A stretch of 64,000 bases of DNA, from positions 1-64,000 of the forward strand of contig JACRMH010000048.1 in the NCBI GenBank assembly GCA_016219545.1, read 5' to 3'. The notes under the pieces are model-generated. The model made no database searches. It was not told the DNA's origin and saw only the letters and a program-made list of their open reading frames with translations. The stretch is from Chloroflexota bacterium (lineage in GTDB: Bacteria > Chloroflexota > Anaerolineae > Anaerolineales > Villigracilaceae). The translations under genes were made by a program, and so were the position numbers. Of this stretch, positions 18,978 through 27,465 are shown piece after piece. How positions within the stretch are numbered: the stretch's first letter is position 1; the number at the start of each line of letters is the position of its first letter.

Positions 18978-19010
18978 AGTCCCTAAGAGTCTTGGAGACT
19001 CTTAGGGACT
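18978..19010 (+). terminator. Intra-operon hairpin after the binding-protein gene
   Basis: A perfect 15-bp stem (arms 18978-18992 and 18996-19010) has a TGG loop and is followed by only a short T-rich stretch. Between a binding-protein gene and its transporter genes it probably acts as a partial terminator or mRNA stabiliser, giving more binding protein than membrane complex. Confidence 0.65.
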
Positions 19011-19028
19011 ATTTACATGGAAGGTGCC

Positions 19029-19799
19029 ATGACCGCCGAAATCATTCTTGAAACCCAAAATCTCCGCAAACAATTCAGCGGGCTCGTCGCTGTGGACAAT
19101 GTAAGTATCAAAGTCCGTAAGAACTCATTACACGCCATCATTGGCCCGAATGGCGCGGGCAAGACAACATTTTTTAATTTACTCAGCGGCAACCTCGAAC
19201 CCACCAGCGGAAAAGTCATCTACAAGGGACGCGATATCACGCATCAGCCTGTCCACCGAACGATCCATTTCGGTATTGGGCGTTCCTTTCAGATCACGAA
19301 CATCTTCCCCAATCTCACAGTCTTTGAAAATATCCGTCTCGCGTCACAAGCTCTTGGAGGTGATAACTTCAAGTTCTGGCAGGCTTCTTCGCATTTCAAG
19401 AAATATGAAGAACGCACATGGAATGTCATCGAAACTGTTGGCTTGAAAGAACGCGCCCAAACTTTTGCACGCACGCTTCCGCACGGCGATCAGCGCAAGC
19501 TGGAACTCGGCATGATCCTCGCGCCCGATCCCGAAGTCCTTTTATTGGATGAACCCACCGCAGGCATGGCTTCAGAGCAAGTCCCCGAATTGATCGCCTT
19601 GATTCAAGGGATCCAAAAAGAAGGCAATAAAACCGTTATGCTCGTGGAACACAACATGAACGTGGTCATGAGCGTTTCAGACGCGATCACGGTCATGCAC
19701 CAGGGCATGGTTCTGGCGGAAGGCACACCTGCTGAAATCGCCGCCAACAAAGAAGTCCAAACCGCTTATCTTGGCGGGTTGTACGAATTGAATGTGTAA
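19029..19799 (+). CDS. livG: Liv-type ABC transporter ATP-binding protein
   Basis: A 256-residue ATPase with Walker A GPNGAGKTT, signature LPHGDQRKLE and Walker B VLLLDEPTAG, plus the LivG C-terminus (AYLGG). The signature departs from LSGG in the usual LivG manner. The ATG at 19029 has GGAAGG upstream; an ATG at 19017 is also open. It powers import with the LivF-like partner encoded next. Confidence 0.93.
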   Translation: MTAEIILETQNLRKQFSGLVAVDNVSIKVRKNSLHAIIGPNGAGKTTFFNLLSGNLEPTSGKVIYKGRDITHQPVHRTIHFGIGRSFQITNIFPNLTVFENIRLASQALGGDNFKFWQASSHFKKYEERTWNVIETVGLKERAQTFARTLPHGDQRKLELGMILAPDPEVLLLDEPTAGMASEQVPELIALIQGIQKEGNKTVMLVEHNMNVVMSVSDAITVMHQGMVLAEGTPAEIAANKEVQTAYLGGLYELNV

Positions 19800-19848
19800 A
19801 ACCTTAGTGACCTTCGTGTCCTTTGTGTTTAATAAAAACTGAGGTCTC

Positions 19849-20553
19849 ATGGAATATATCCTCGACGTACAAAACATCCACTCCTTCATCGGTCAATATC
19901 ACATTCTGCAGGGCGTAAATGTGCGCGTGCCGAAAGGCTCCATCACAGCCTTATTGGGGCGTAACGGCGCAGGCAAGACCACCACACTCAAATCCATTCT
20001 CGGATTAACTCCGCCGCGTGAAGGCAAAGTTATTTACGAAGGCAAAGAAGTACAAGGCATGCGTTCTTTCGACATCGCCAGCATGGGCATTGGTTTTGTC
20101 CCTGAACACCGCGCCATCTTTCGTGACTTGACCGTTGAGGAAAATCTCAAGATCGCGGAACGCAGCAAAGGTGAATACATCCGCAAAAAAGAATTTATCT
20201 TCGATCTCTTCCCCGACCTCAAACGGCTGATCACATTGCCTGGCACAAGTCTTTCAGGCGGACAGCAGCAAATGCTCGCCATCGCCCGTGCCCTTGTTGC
20301 CGATAATCATCTTCTCTTAATTGATGAACCCAGCGAAGGACTCGCGCCCGTCATCATCGAACACATGATGAAAGCTATTCAATTGCTTTCCAAAGATTCC
20401 ACCATCGTACTTGTCGAACAAAATTTTCTCGTTGCGAGTCAACTCGCTGAATATTATGTCATCATCGAAGAAGGGCGCTCCGTGCAGGAAGGCAGCATGA
20501 AAGATCTTGCCAATGACAAAGCCGCCATTCATCGTTACTTGGGAGCCGCATAA
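19849..20553 (+). CDS. livF: Liv-type ABC transporter ATP-binding protein
   Basis: A 234-residue ATPase, the second of the pair. Walker A is GRNGAGKTT, the signature LSGGQQQML and Walker B LLIDEPSEGL. The C-terminus (HRYLGA) is typical of LivF. It follows livG after about 50 nt, which contain a fragment of the CTTCGTG/CTTTGTG-type intergenic repeat. One nucleotide separates its stop from the permease ATG. Confidence 0.93.
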   Translation: MEYILDVQNIHSFIGQYHILQGVNVRVPKGSITALLGRNGAGKTTTLKSILGLTPPREGKVIYEGKEVQGMRSFDIASMGIGFVPEHRAIFRDLTVEENLKIAERSKGEYIRKKEFIFDLFPDLKRLITLPGTSLSGGQQQMLAIARALVADNHLLLIDEPSEGLAPVIIEHMMKAIQLLSKDSTIVLVEQNFLVASQLAEYYVIIEEGRSVQEGSMKDLANDKAAIHRYLGAA

Positions 20554-20554
20554 C

Positions 20555-22102
20555 ATGAACTCATTCCTCCGCAAAAACACAGTGCTCCTTATCACACTCG
20601 CCGACATCACCGCGCTCTTCATTGCCGCCGCACAAGGCATGGAAAAGAAAGACTTCGTCATCACTCTCCTGCGCGGTCTTGCCGTCGGCTCCATCACCTT
20701 CCTCGTTGCGTCAGGTTTCTCGCTCATCTTCGGCCTGCTGGATGTGCTCAACCTCGCGCACGGCACACTCTTCATGATCGGCGCATACATCGGCTGGACT
20801 GTTTTCGTCCGCCCCGATACATTTGTGGATTTACTAACTCCGCTCGCGTTGATATTAAGTGGATTCGCCCTTCGGGATGTGTACCCGCTTCTCGCTACCC
20901 GAATCAGGCTCGGCTTAAGTATGAAGCGGATTCTCCCCTGGGCATTGATCCTCGTCTCCATCCTCATCTTCAGCTATATCCTGCCGCGATATCCCATCTC
21001 CTTCTGGGACATTGGAACTTACGGACAAAGTCCTGTCACATATTCATTCCTGGCAGATCAAGGCACGCGCCTGCCCGCGCAAGTTGCCCTGTTTACAGAA
21101 ATTTCTGCGCCGCTCGCATTGATTGGATTGCTGTTTGCTAGCATCATCGGCGCATTTGGGATTTCATTATTCAACATTGAAACTCAACAACAATTCAAAT
21201 TGAATTGGAAAAATTTTATTGGCTTTGCAATTCTCCTAATTGTTGCATTGTTCGTTTTTATCTTCAACGAATCGCTTACTACCGCATTGACTGGTCTTGG
21301 TTCAAACTGGCTTTTCCTGATCGCAGTTGTCGTCGCAACATTAAGCGGAGCAGGTTTGGGCGCATTGATCGAATCAACATTGATTCGTCCGCTGTACATT
21401 CGCCCAATTTATCAACTCATGCTCACGCTGGGCATGAGCGCCATCGGCATTGAAATTGTGCGCGCCATTTGGGGCCGACCCGAATTCGTAATGCCAAAGC
21501 CCGCCTTCTTCAACGGCTCAAGCGAAGTTTGTCCCGCCGCAAATTTTGCAGACTGGTGGGCACATAATTGCTCGACGATTTTATTATTGGATGGACGCGT
21601 ACGCGTGTACAACGAAATTTTTATTCCGATCATTGGCGTAGTTGTGCTGATCTCGATCTGGATGCTGTTGCAACGCACGCGGCTTGGCATGGTTATCCGC
21701 GCAGGTGTGCAGGATCGTGAAATGGTCGAAGCGTTGGGAATCAACGTGCGCCGCGTCTTCACCATGGTCTTCAGTCTCGGCGTAGGACTCGCCGCTCTCG
21801 GCGGCATTCTCGCCGCGCCTTCGATGGGACTTTCCAACGCAATGGGTGAAAGTCTCTTCCTCAACGCGTTGATCGCCCTCGCCATCGGCGGCTTGACCAA
21901 TTATCCGGGCGCCGCGCTCGGTTCTGTTTTGGTCGGTCTCATTCAACAGTTCATCATCAAGTACGGGCAGATCGGCATTGCCATTCCATTCACGGATATT
22001 ATCTTCAAACCCACACCGCCGATCGTGCCTGCATCAACAGTATTATTAATGGTTATCATTTTGCTCATTCTCCCGAACGGCTTGCTCGGCAAAAAGGAAT
22101 AA
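20555..22102 (+). CDS. livH: Liv-type ABC transporter permease (LivH-like), enlarged
   Basis: A 515-residue inner-membrane permease. The N-terminal part (LRGLAVGSITFLVASGFSLI) and C-terminal part (TRLGMVIRAGVQDREMVEALGIN, ALIALAIGGLTNYPGAALGS) match LivH. Usual LivH proteins are about 290-310 residues. Here about 200 extra residues, rich in membrane segments, lie roughly between residues 90 and 290, and a short Cys-containing loop follows. I start at 20555, directly after livF; an overlapping start at 20507 lies inside livF. Confidence 0.9.
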   Translation: MNSFLRKNTVLLITLADITALFIAAAQGMEKKDFVITLLRGLAVGSITFLVASGFSLIFGLLDVLNLAHGTLFMIGAYIGWTVFVRPDTFVDLLTPLALILSGFALRDVYPLLATRIRLGLSMKRILPWALILVSILIFSYILPRYPISFWDIGTYGQSPVTYSFLADQGTRLPAQVALFTEISAPLALIGLLFASIIGAFGISLFNIETQQQFKLNWKNFIGFAILLIVALFVFIFNESLTTALTGLGSNWLFLIAVVVATLSGAGLGALIESTLIRPLYIRPIYQLMLTLGMSAIGIEIVRAIWGRPEFVMPKPAFFNGSSEVCPAANFADWWAHNCSTILLLDGRVRVYNEIFIPIIGVVVLISIWMLLQRTRLGMVIRAGVQDREMVEALGINVRRVFTMVFSLGVGLAALGGILAAPSMGLSNAMGESLFLNALIALAIGGLTNYPGAALGSVLVGLIQQFIIKYGQIGIAIPFTDIIFKPTPPIVPASTVLLMVIILLILPNGLLGKKE

Positions 22103-22105
22103 TCC

Positions 22106-23161
22106 ATGACTCAACAACCCAACTCCCGCATGTCAGCATTCTTTTTGACCAATCGTGCGGCACTGTTTACATTGCTCGCGCTTATTCTGTTGCCATTCAT
22201 CGTCGGCTTGATGGATGGCGAATCTCCAATGCTGGTTTTTGCAAATCAAAGCGGCAATTCAAAATTTGCGCAGGGGCTCGCCATTGAGATTTTCATCCTC
22301 GCTCTCTACGCCTTAAGCTTTGACTTGATCTTCGGCATCACAGGTATGTTGTCCTTCGGTCATTCCATGTTCTTCGGCGTGGGCGCATACCTGACAGGTA
22401 TTTCCCTCAAGACTTTGGGCTTGTCCCTGCCCGCCACACTTGGATTGGTTTTTATCGCAGCCATTGTTCAAGCCGTTTTATTTGGGCTTGTCCTTCCGCG
22501 CGTCAAAGGAATTACCTTTGCGTTGGTAACGCTTGGGCTTGGTTCGGTCTTTCATATTGTGGTCATGTCCAGTGAAATGGGACCCTACACTGGCGCGGAC
22601 GTGGGGTTGCAAGGAGTGATCGCACCCGCATTTATCAGCCCAGCCAATGAACGACTTCGCTTCTATTTTATTGCGCTGACAATATTAATTTTGGTTTACC
22701 TGCTTTATAAACGATTCGTCGATTCCCCCACAGGGCGCGTTTGCATTGCCATCCGCGAGAACGAAGGACGCGCCCGTATGTTGGGCTACAACACCTTCTA
22801 CTTTAAACTCGCCGCACTTACGCTCTCGTCATTGACCGCCGCATTGGCAGGTTTCATGCACGCGATTTATCAACCTATTGTCAGCCCGAATGTCGCCAGC
22901 ATGGGATTCACCGTCACAGCTCTGCTTATCATCCTCATTGGCGGCGTGGGCACGCTCAACGGGGCACTGATTGGCGCAGTAGTCTACCGCCTGCTTGATT
23001 TTGGTTTGCGCCGTTACATCGGCGAAAGCGCCAGCTTTATCAGCGGGACGGTGTACGTGCTCTTTGTGTTGTTCATTCCCTTCGGGATTGTCGGCACCTG
23101 GAAGACGAAATCTTTTCAGGTCAAACAAGGCTGGGATCGCCTGCGAAAATTGTTCGGCTAA
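22106..23161 (+). CDS. livM: Liv-type ABC transporter permease
   Basis: A 351-residue permease with about eight to ten membrane segments. LivM signatures include LSFDLIFGITGMLSFGHSMFFGVGAY and the cytoplasmic coupling helix around IRENEGRARMLGYN. It lies 3 nt after livH and completes the importer with one binding protein, two ATPases and two permeases. A long hairpin lies just downstream. Confidence 0.93.
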   Translation: MTQQPNSRMSAFFLTNRAALFTLLALILLPFIVGLMDGESPMLVFANQSGNSKFAQGLAIEIFILALYALSFDLIFGITGMLSFGHSMFFGVGAYLTGISLKTLGLSLPATLGLVFIAAIVQAVLFGLVLPRVKGITFALVTLGLGSVFHIVVMSSEMGPYTGADVGLQGVIAPAFISPANERLRFYFIALTILILVYLLYKRFVDSPTGRVCIAIRENEGRARMLGYNTFYFKLAALTLSSLTAALAGFMHAIYQPIVSPNVASMGFTVTALLIILIGGVGTLNGALIGAVVYRLLDFGLRRYIGESASFISGTVYVLFVLFIPFGIVGTWKTKSFQVKQGWDRLRKLFG

Positions 23162-23182
23162 TTTTTCGAGCAAAATATTCGT

Positions 23183-23239
23183 CCGCAGATTATACAAATT
23201 ATGCAGATTTTTTATCTGTGCAATCTGTATAATCTGCGG
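23183..23239 (+). terminator. Hairpin ending the Liv operon (CCGCAGATTATACA palindrome)
   Basis: CCGCAGATTATACA (23183-23196) is the exact complement of 23226-23239, and an inner GCAGAT/ATCTG pairing extends the stem around a T-rich loop. It lies 21 nt after the livM stop. It may act as a bidirectional terminator, or be one of the intergenic palindromes frequent in this window. Confidence 0.5.
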
Positions 23240-23606
23240 ATCGTTCTTACTGAATTTCTAAACCTCCATCGCACACCCGCATCCAATGACATGGATAAGA
23301 CCCTCGCCATAATCGGCTCGTACATGCCTGACTCTGCAAATTACACAATCGGAAATTATGCTCCTCTCACACCCGTGGGGACTTGGAAAATAATCCATTT
23401 CGTATTCCCTGCCAATTGACAAACTCCCTACATGCGGCAAAGGTTTTTGAACTCTAAACTCAAGTAAACAGCAATGAGTTCGTTTTCTTTCTTTTGAACA
23501 TGTTCAAGAGAGAAGTGAATTGAGACAACAAAAAAATAAGTGCCTGTAGTTTATAATGCCACGTGGAACCCGTCCTTTGTGAAAAACACGATCAGGTACA
23601 AACCGC
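23240..23606. other. Gap without a supportable gene
   Basis: Short ORFs here have no ribosome-binding site, no family resemblance and an unlikely composition. I see no strong hairpin or promoter. It borders the decayed region and may be gene debris. Confidence 0.5.
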
Positions 23607-23898
23607 TTGACTATTCCTTTCATTACCACCAAATTTCATTTTCCAAAACTCAGTGCGGATAATGTCTTGCGTCCGCGGCTGTTGACACATTTGAATGCTG
23701 GTCTTATCAGTAGTATGACATTGGTATCCGCTTCAACTGGATTTGAGAAAACAACAATTATCAGTGAGTGGATTCGAGGATGTGGGCGGCCGGCAGCCTG
23801 GTTGTCACTAAATGAACTGGATAATGATCTACAACGCTTCATAAGTTATTTGATCTGCGCTTTGCAGAATATCCAAAATGGATTTGGGGAAACTTGTG
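23607..23898 (+). pseudogene. Truncated MalT-like regulator, N-terminal fragment
   Basis: A TTG start is followed by about 95 codons matching the N-terminus of MalT-type LuxR regulators (ITTKFHFPKL, LRPRLLTHLNAG, WLSLNELDNDLQRFISYLI). The Walker A is damaged: SASTGFEKTT instead of the expected GFGKTT pattern. After about 23895 the frame continues only as the antisense of the SafE-like fragment. The remaining roughly 800 residues, including the HTH, are absent. This is a 5' remnant created by a deletion or rearrangement. Confidence 0.75.
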
Positions 23899-23911
23899 AT
23901 GCGAGCCAACA

Positions 23912-24056
23912 TGCCCGGCTGAGCTTCGCCTGCCGGAGTCTGTGCGGCCTGCCGCGCAGAATAGATCGCGACGATCCCACCACACATGCCGAGACAATGT
24001 CCGAAACTGCTGATGATCCCTGTGACGAACGCAAGCGCCAGATTACTAAGCAGCAT
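23912..24056 (-). pseudogene. Truncated SafE/UreH-like membrane protein, N-terminal fragment
   Basis: From the ATG at 24056, about 48 codons match the N-terminus of sulfite-exporter TauE/SafE-type proteins: a first membrane segment with the GHCLGMCGGIVA motif typical of this family. The similarity stops near 23912, where the frame runs into the antisense of the MalT-like fragment and ends at 23829. It lies 5 nt after the FixH-like gene on the same strand, so the original operon was FixH-like then SafE-like. Confidence 0.7.
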
Positions 24057-24061
24057 GTTCT

Positions 24062-24576
24062 TTACAATCCCACATCAAAGAACACAGATTGTTTCTGATC
24101 GCCGCGTGTGATGATCACTTCAATACGCCAGCCACCGCGCATGGTAAAAGGAGCCGTTGTAGAATATTTTCCATCTGACACGAATTGCATGTCCGGCTGG
24201 TTGGGCGGCATCCATATCGAAGGCATGGTCAAGTCCAGGCTGATGGAGGAATCGTCAATCGGGTTTCCATTGAGGTCGGTCAATGCGACGTCAAACTGGC
24301 TGGGTTGACCCGCACTCGGCGGATATGGATTCAGCGACAAAGACACGATCATTTCACCCGATTGCTGCACGGCGGTATTCTTAGGCAACTCGGCGCCGAC
24401 AGCGATCAGATCTGCCGGGGGGAGGATCTGCTTACCGTCCGCAGAGACAGCAACCAGTTCCAAATTTGACCCGCCGCCACCCATCATGTGCGAGCGTCTC
24501 ATACTCATGGCAAAGACTGCAAATACCACAAACACAACCAAAACTGCAATAGCGATCCATCCTATTTTTTCGTCAT
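24062..24576 (-). CDS. FixH-like membrane protein with an N-terminal frameshift
   Basis: The main frame (24062-24541, about 160 codons) encodes a membrane anchor followed by a FixH/YtkA-like beta domain (LTDLNGNPIDDSSI, MRGGWRIEVIIT). It has no ATG. An ATG with GGAG upstream lies at 24574-24576 but hits TAG after four codons. One extra A in the six-A run (24565-24570) would join ATG-Thr-Lys-Lys to Ile-Gly-Trp and give a normal N-terminus. The gene is either frameshifted, misread at a homopolymer, or started at a weak TTG (24541). Its former partner was SafE-like, a pairing seen in copper or cytochrome oxidase maturation loci. Confidence 0.7.
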
Positions 24577-24685
24577 TTAGTGACTCCTGATCTTTTCAAA
24601 GATAAGTTTGAAACATATCACGGGACCGTTGAATTTTCTATAAAGACAAATTAAAGAAACAGTAAAGATGGCGCGTTTTTGATTC

Positions 24686-25078
24686 TTATTTCTGAATGGC
24701 TTCCGAAACCCGTTTGAGCCGCTGGCGGGCTTCCCCGGCTACAGATTCGAGCGCAGGATCCTGAATGAAGTTGGTCATTGATATCGGGTCAATGATGTTA
24801 ACAATGGTCGCATCGTCCTCCTCGTATACAATGATGTTACATGGTAACAGCAAACCTACATCAGGACGCGCGGTAAGCGCCTTATGGGCCAGCGGAGGAT
24901 TGCAGGCGCCCAAAATCATATATTTACCAAAATCGACACCCAGTTTCTTTTTCATCGTTTCCTTGACATCAATGCTCGTCAATATACCAAAGCCTTCAGC
25001 TTTAAGCGCTTCGGTCACTTTTTCAAGCACAGTTTCATAGGGCAGGTTGAGTGTTGATTGAAATCCTAGATCAGGCAT
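24686..25078 (-). CDS. DUF302 domain protein
   Basis: A 130-residue cytoplasmic protein of the DUF302 family (YETVLEKVTEALKAEGFGILT, KYMILGACNPPLAHKAL, LLLPCNIIVYE). The full family length is present. The function of DUF302 is unsettled; its members occur with redox and sulfur-related genes. The ATG at 25078 has AGGAG about 6 nt upstream. It lies in a minus-strand run of small redox-type genes. Confidence 0.88.
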   Translation of the reverse strand: MPDLGFQSTLNLPYETVLEKVTEALKAEGFGILTSIDVKETMKKKLGVDFGKYMILGACNPPLAHKALTARPDVGLLLPCNIIVYEEDDATIVNIIDPISMTNFIQDPALESVAGEARQRLKRVSEAIQK

Positions 25079-25192
25079 ATAGTTCTCCTAATAAATATCG
25101 CTTGATGTGAATGTGATAATTCCTTATCTTTGATTTATGGATGTTAAAAAGTGACTTTTTGTTTTCGACATGATACCAACAGGCTCAACTCA

Positions 25193-25637
25193 TCAACTGT
25201 GAGCCCGCTGACCATACCAGCCAATTTTGGCGTTTTCTCGAACATCAAAATCAGGAACATATGGTTTGATATCCAACAGCGGTGTATTATCCAACATATC
25301 AATGCCCTCAATGTTCAGAAGATTGCCATCTACCTTTAGCAGGTGAACAAGAGAAAGCCCGATAGGATTTGGACGGCATGGATAGCGGGTGGCAAAAACG
25401 CCATGATCTTGATCATCCAGAAACGGTTTGACGCTCAGATCATAGCCTTGTGGGCAGTCTATCAAATAAAGCAAATAGATATGAGAAAACCCATTGAGAT
25501 CTCGCAGACCGGAGGCATATTGTGGAAAAACCTCCACACTTCCTTTTTATGCTGGAGCGGGAAGCTTGAATCGGAGCTTGCACTGGGTCTCTGAAGGGCG
25601 AATGTATAATTCCAATCGAAGTCAGGGTTGTATCCAT
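25193..25637 (-). pseudogene. trmO: TrmO-like tRNA methyltransferase, frameshifted
   Basis: Members of this family use SAM to methylate t6A37 of tRNA-Thr. The N-terminal piece starts at 25637 (LTSIGIIHSPFRDP, then APIQ). The C-terminal piece is in another frame (EVFPQYASGLRDL, PFLDDQDHGVFATR, RPNPIGLSLV, LLDIKPYVP). Removing one A from the five-A run at 25544-25548 joins them to give ...IKGSVEVFPQY, as in intact homologues. It is either a recent null allele or a homopolymer error in the assembly. Confidence 0.8.
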
Positions 25638-25698
25638 GTTTTCTCTTCAGGGGAATTATCACATGTTCTAGTGTTCTAGAAAAATAAAATAAGCCGGC

Positions 25699-26115
25699 TT
25701 ACAAGCTGGATTCTTCCACGATTTCAAAGTCAGTGATAATTTCAGCAGTGGCGCGAATCGTAGCGGCAACCGAACAATACTTCTCTTCTGAAAGCTGGAT
25801 GGCCTGTTCCACGGCTTTCTCTGTCAGGTTCTTGCCCGAAATCTTGTAATGTAAGCGGATCTTGCGGAATGTCCACGGGGGATCCTGGTCCTGCTCGCCG
25901 CTGGAGCTGATCTCCAAGAAGTTAAGAGGCATGCGCTTCTTGGCTAGAATTTCAACCACATCCACTGCCGAGCAGGATGCCACTGCGAGGAGCAATAACT
26001 CGGACGGTTTGATCCCAATTCCTTCATCGGGAGTGGATAAGACCACCGAGTGCTTGGTTGAATCGACGCCGATAAACTGCTTTCCTTGAATCCATTTAAC
26101 TGTTGCTGTTCCCAT
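25699..26115 (-). CDS. OsmC family protein
   Basis: A 138-residue OsmC/YhfA-like protein. The two Cys positions of the family are recognisable (SCSAVDVVEIL and EKYCSVAAT), consistent with thiol-dependent peroxide reduction, although YhfA-type members are poorly defined. Length is normal. The ATG at 26115 has AGGAGA just upstream. It shares direction with the DUF302 and FmdB-like genes. Confidence 0.9.
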   Translation of the reverse strand: MGTATVKWIQGKQFIGVDSTKHSVVLSTPDEGIGIKPSELLLLAVASCSAVDVVEILAKKRMPLNFLEISSSGEQDQDPPWTFRKIRLHYKISGKNLTEKAVEQAIQLSEEKYCSVAATIRATAEIITDFEIVEESSL

Positions 26116-26195
26116 GATTCTCCTATAGATATTAATATCTTAACTTGACTTGTGTTCCATAAATAACGACTCACGGTCGTTCAAAATTATCCTCC

Positions 26196-26414
26196 TCAGG
26201 TAAATCCGCCTTGCGATCCACAATTGCTGTTACTGGCGGAGCCTTGAGATCCGGAAGAAGATGAGGTCACAAAGGCTGCAATTTTTGAAAGTTGCTTCTT
26301 GGTATTCTTGCTCTCACATTTAGGACAGGCTGGAATACGATCCGCCTCAGAAAAGCGAAGTGTGACTTCAAAGATCTCTCCACATTCCTTGCATTGAAAA
26401 TCATATAAAGGCAT
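26196..26414 (-). CDS. FmdB-like zinc-ribbon protein
   Basis: A 72-residue protein. The N-terminus is a zinc ribbon of the FmdB type (MPLYDFQCKECGEIFE, then CPKCES) with four Cys ligands. The C-terminal third is a Ser/Gly-rich low-complexity tail with one Cys. I use the ATG at 26414 because the family begins at MPLYDF and AAGGAG lies upstream. The role is unknown; regulation or scaffolding is usually proposed. Confidence 0.88.
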   Translation of the reverse strand: MPLYDFQCKECGEIFEVTLRFSEADRIPACPKCESKNTKKQLSKIAAFVTSSSSGSQGSASNSNCGSQGGFT

Positions 26415-26440
26415 AAATTGTTCTCCTTGATCCAAAGAAT

Positions 26441-26818
26441 TTAATGCAAGCGCTCCGGGTGATCCACAAGCGTCCCAGCCAGATAGGCATCCACCGCCGC
26501 TTGCAATTCGCGGATGTCGGTGATGATGGGTTGAATGCCGTGCTCTTTCAAACTGAGATGCGCACCCATTCCCATGCCACGCGCCAACAATATTTCGCAG
26601 TCCGCAATTGGAACGATCATGGCATTATGGTCATGATGGTGGTGTTTTTCCCCTGTTTCGTGTTGGGAGTCGATAGAAACAACTTGTTGAATGGTCCGGG
26701 CTATGCTTTCACGGGCAGTGACCCTGCCTGCTTCAATGGTAAATATTTCATAAAACTGTGCGCGTCCATAATGCGCCGAGATGGTTTCGTGGTCGTCGGT
26801 AACAAGTGCGATTTTCAT
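26441..26818 (-). CDS. NifX/NifB-type cofactor-binding protein
   Basis: A 125-residue protein of the dinitrogenase Fe-Mo cofactor domain family (MKIALVTDDHETISAHYGRA, ILLARGMGMGAHLSLKE). A His-rich loop (EKHHHHDHN, about residues 57-66) could bind metal. No nitrogenase genes are nearby, and in such settings the domain occurs in small proteins of unknown Fe-S or metal-handling function. It is 26 nt from the FmdB-like ATG and probably in the same transcript. Confidence 0.87.
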   Translation of the reverse strand: MKIALVTDDHETISAHYGRAQFYEIFTIEAGRVTARESIARTIQQVVSIDSQHETGEKHHHHDHNAMIVPIADCEILLARGMGMGAHLSLKEHGIQPIITDIRELQAAVDAYLAGTLVDHPERLH

Positions 26819-26833
26819 TGGTTTCTCCTATAT

Positions 26834-27406
26834 TTATTGGGCTTCAAGCAGATATGTGTCATCATCCTGCCAGGTCTGTTTTACTGATTCGAATCCGGAA
26901 TCGTGCATATATTTTGTTATTTGATCAACCGACATGCGGTGATGGCGTGGCGGGCCTGCCTCATTAACAGCATCTGGTCTCCAGTCCAATATGGCAACTG
27001 TGCCGTTCTCTTTCAGAAGGCGGCGCATTTCGCTGGCAAGTTCTTCGGGCGGTGTGACTTCATGCATTACGAAGGCCGCCCAGATCCAATCCAGGCTGGA
27101 ATTGGGCAACTCAATCTTTGGAAGTTCAGCTCGAAGGAGATGTACTTGGGTTGGCGGATTGCGCTGTGCCAGTAAATCAAGCATTTCCTGACTGACATCC
27201 AGCGCCCAGACAATACCTTTCGGGCCGATGATCTCAGCAAGAGGAAGACTCCAGAAACCGGGACCGCTTCCCAGGTCAAGTACAGACTGGCCGGGTTGGA
27301 TTCCCAATTTGGACAGGAATCGGATTGGATTCCACCGGGCTTCCCGCTCCGGTCCGATCAAAGCGTGCATTTTTTTATGATCAAAGCGACGTTCATCTGG
27401 TAACAT
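26834..27406 (-). CDS. Class I SAM-dependent methyltransferase
   Basis: A 190-residue methyltransferase with motif I VLDLGSGPGFWSLPLAE (about residue 41), an acidic residue after beta 2 (WALDVSQEML) and motif IV-like WAAFVMHEV. It resembles UbiE/ArsM-type enzymes; the substrate is unknown. It is the first gene of the minus-strand run of NifX-like, FmdB-like and OsmC genes, and is divergent from the AhpD-like gene. Confidence 0.87.
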   Translation of the reverse strand: MLPDERRFDHKKMHALIGPEREARWNPIRFLSKLGIQPGQSVLDLGSGPGFWSLPLAEIIGPKGIVWALDVSQEMLDLLAQRNPPTQVHLLRAELPKIELPNSSLDWIWAAFVMHEVTPPEELASEMRRLLKENGTVAILDWRPDAVNEAGPPRHHRMSVDQITKYMHDSGFESVKQTWQDDDTYLLEAQ

Positions 27407-27465
27407 GAATTTCCTTTTGTCTATCCTACGTGTCCGTTTACAATACCTGTCTCTGGAGAATAATC

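Noticed and set aside
23201..23440. Short ORFs on both strands after livM
   Set aside because: They lie over a palindrome, lack ribosome-binding sites and show no family resemblance.
26441..26818. Evidence for nitrogen fixation from the NifX/NifB-like domain
   Set aside because: No nitrogenase or nif assembly gene is in the window; stand-alone proteins of this family are common in non-diazotrophs.
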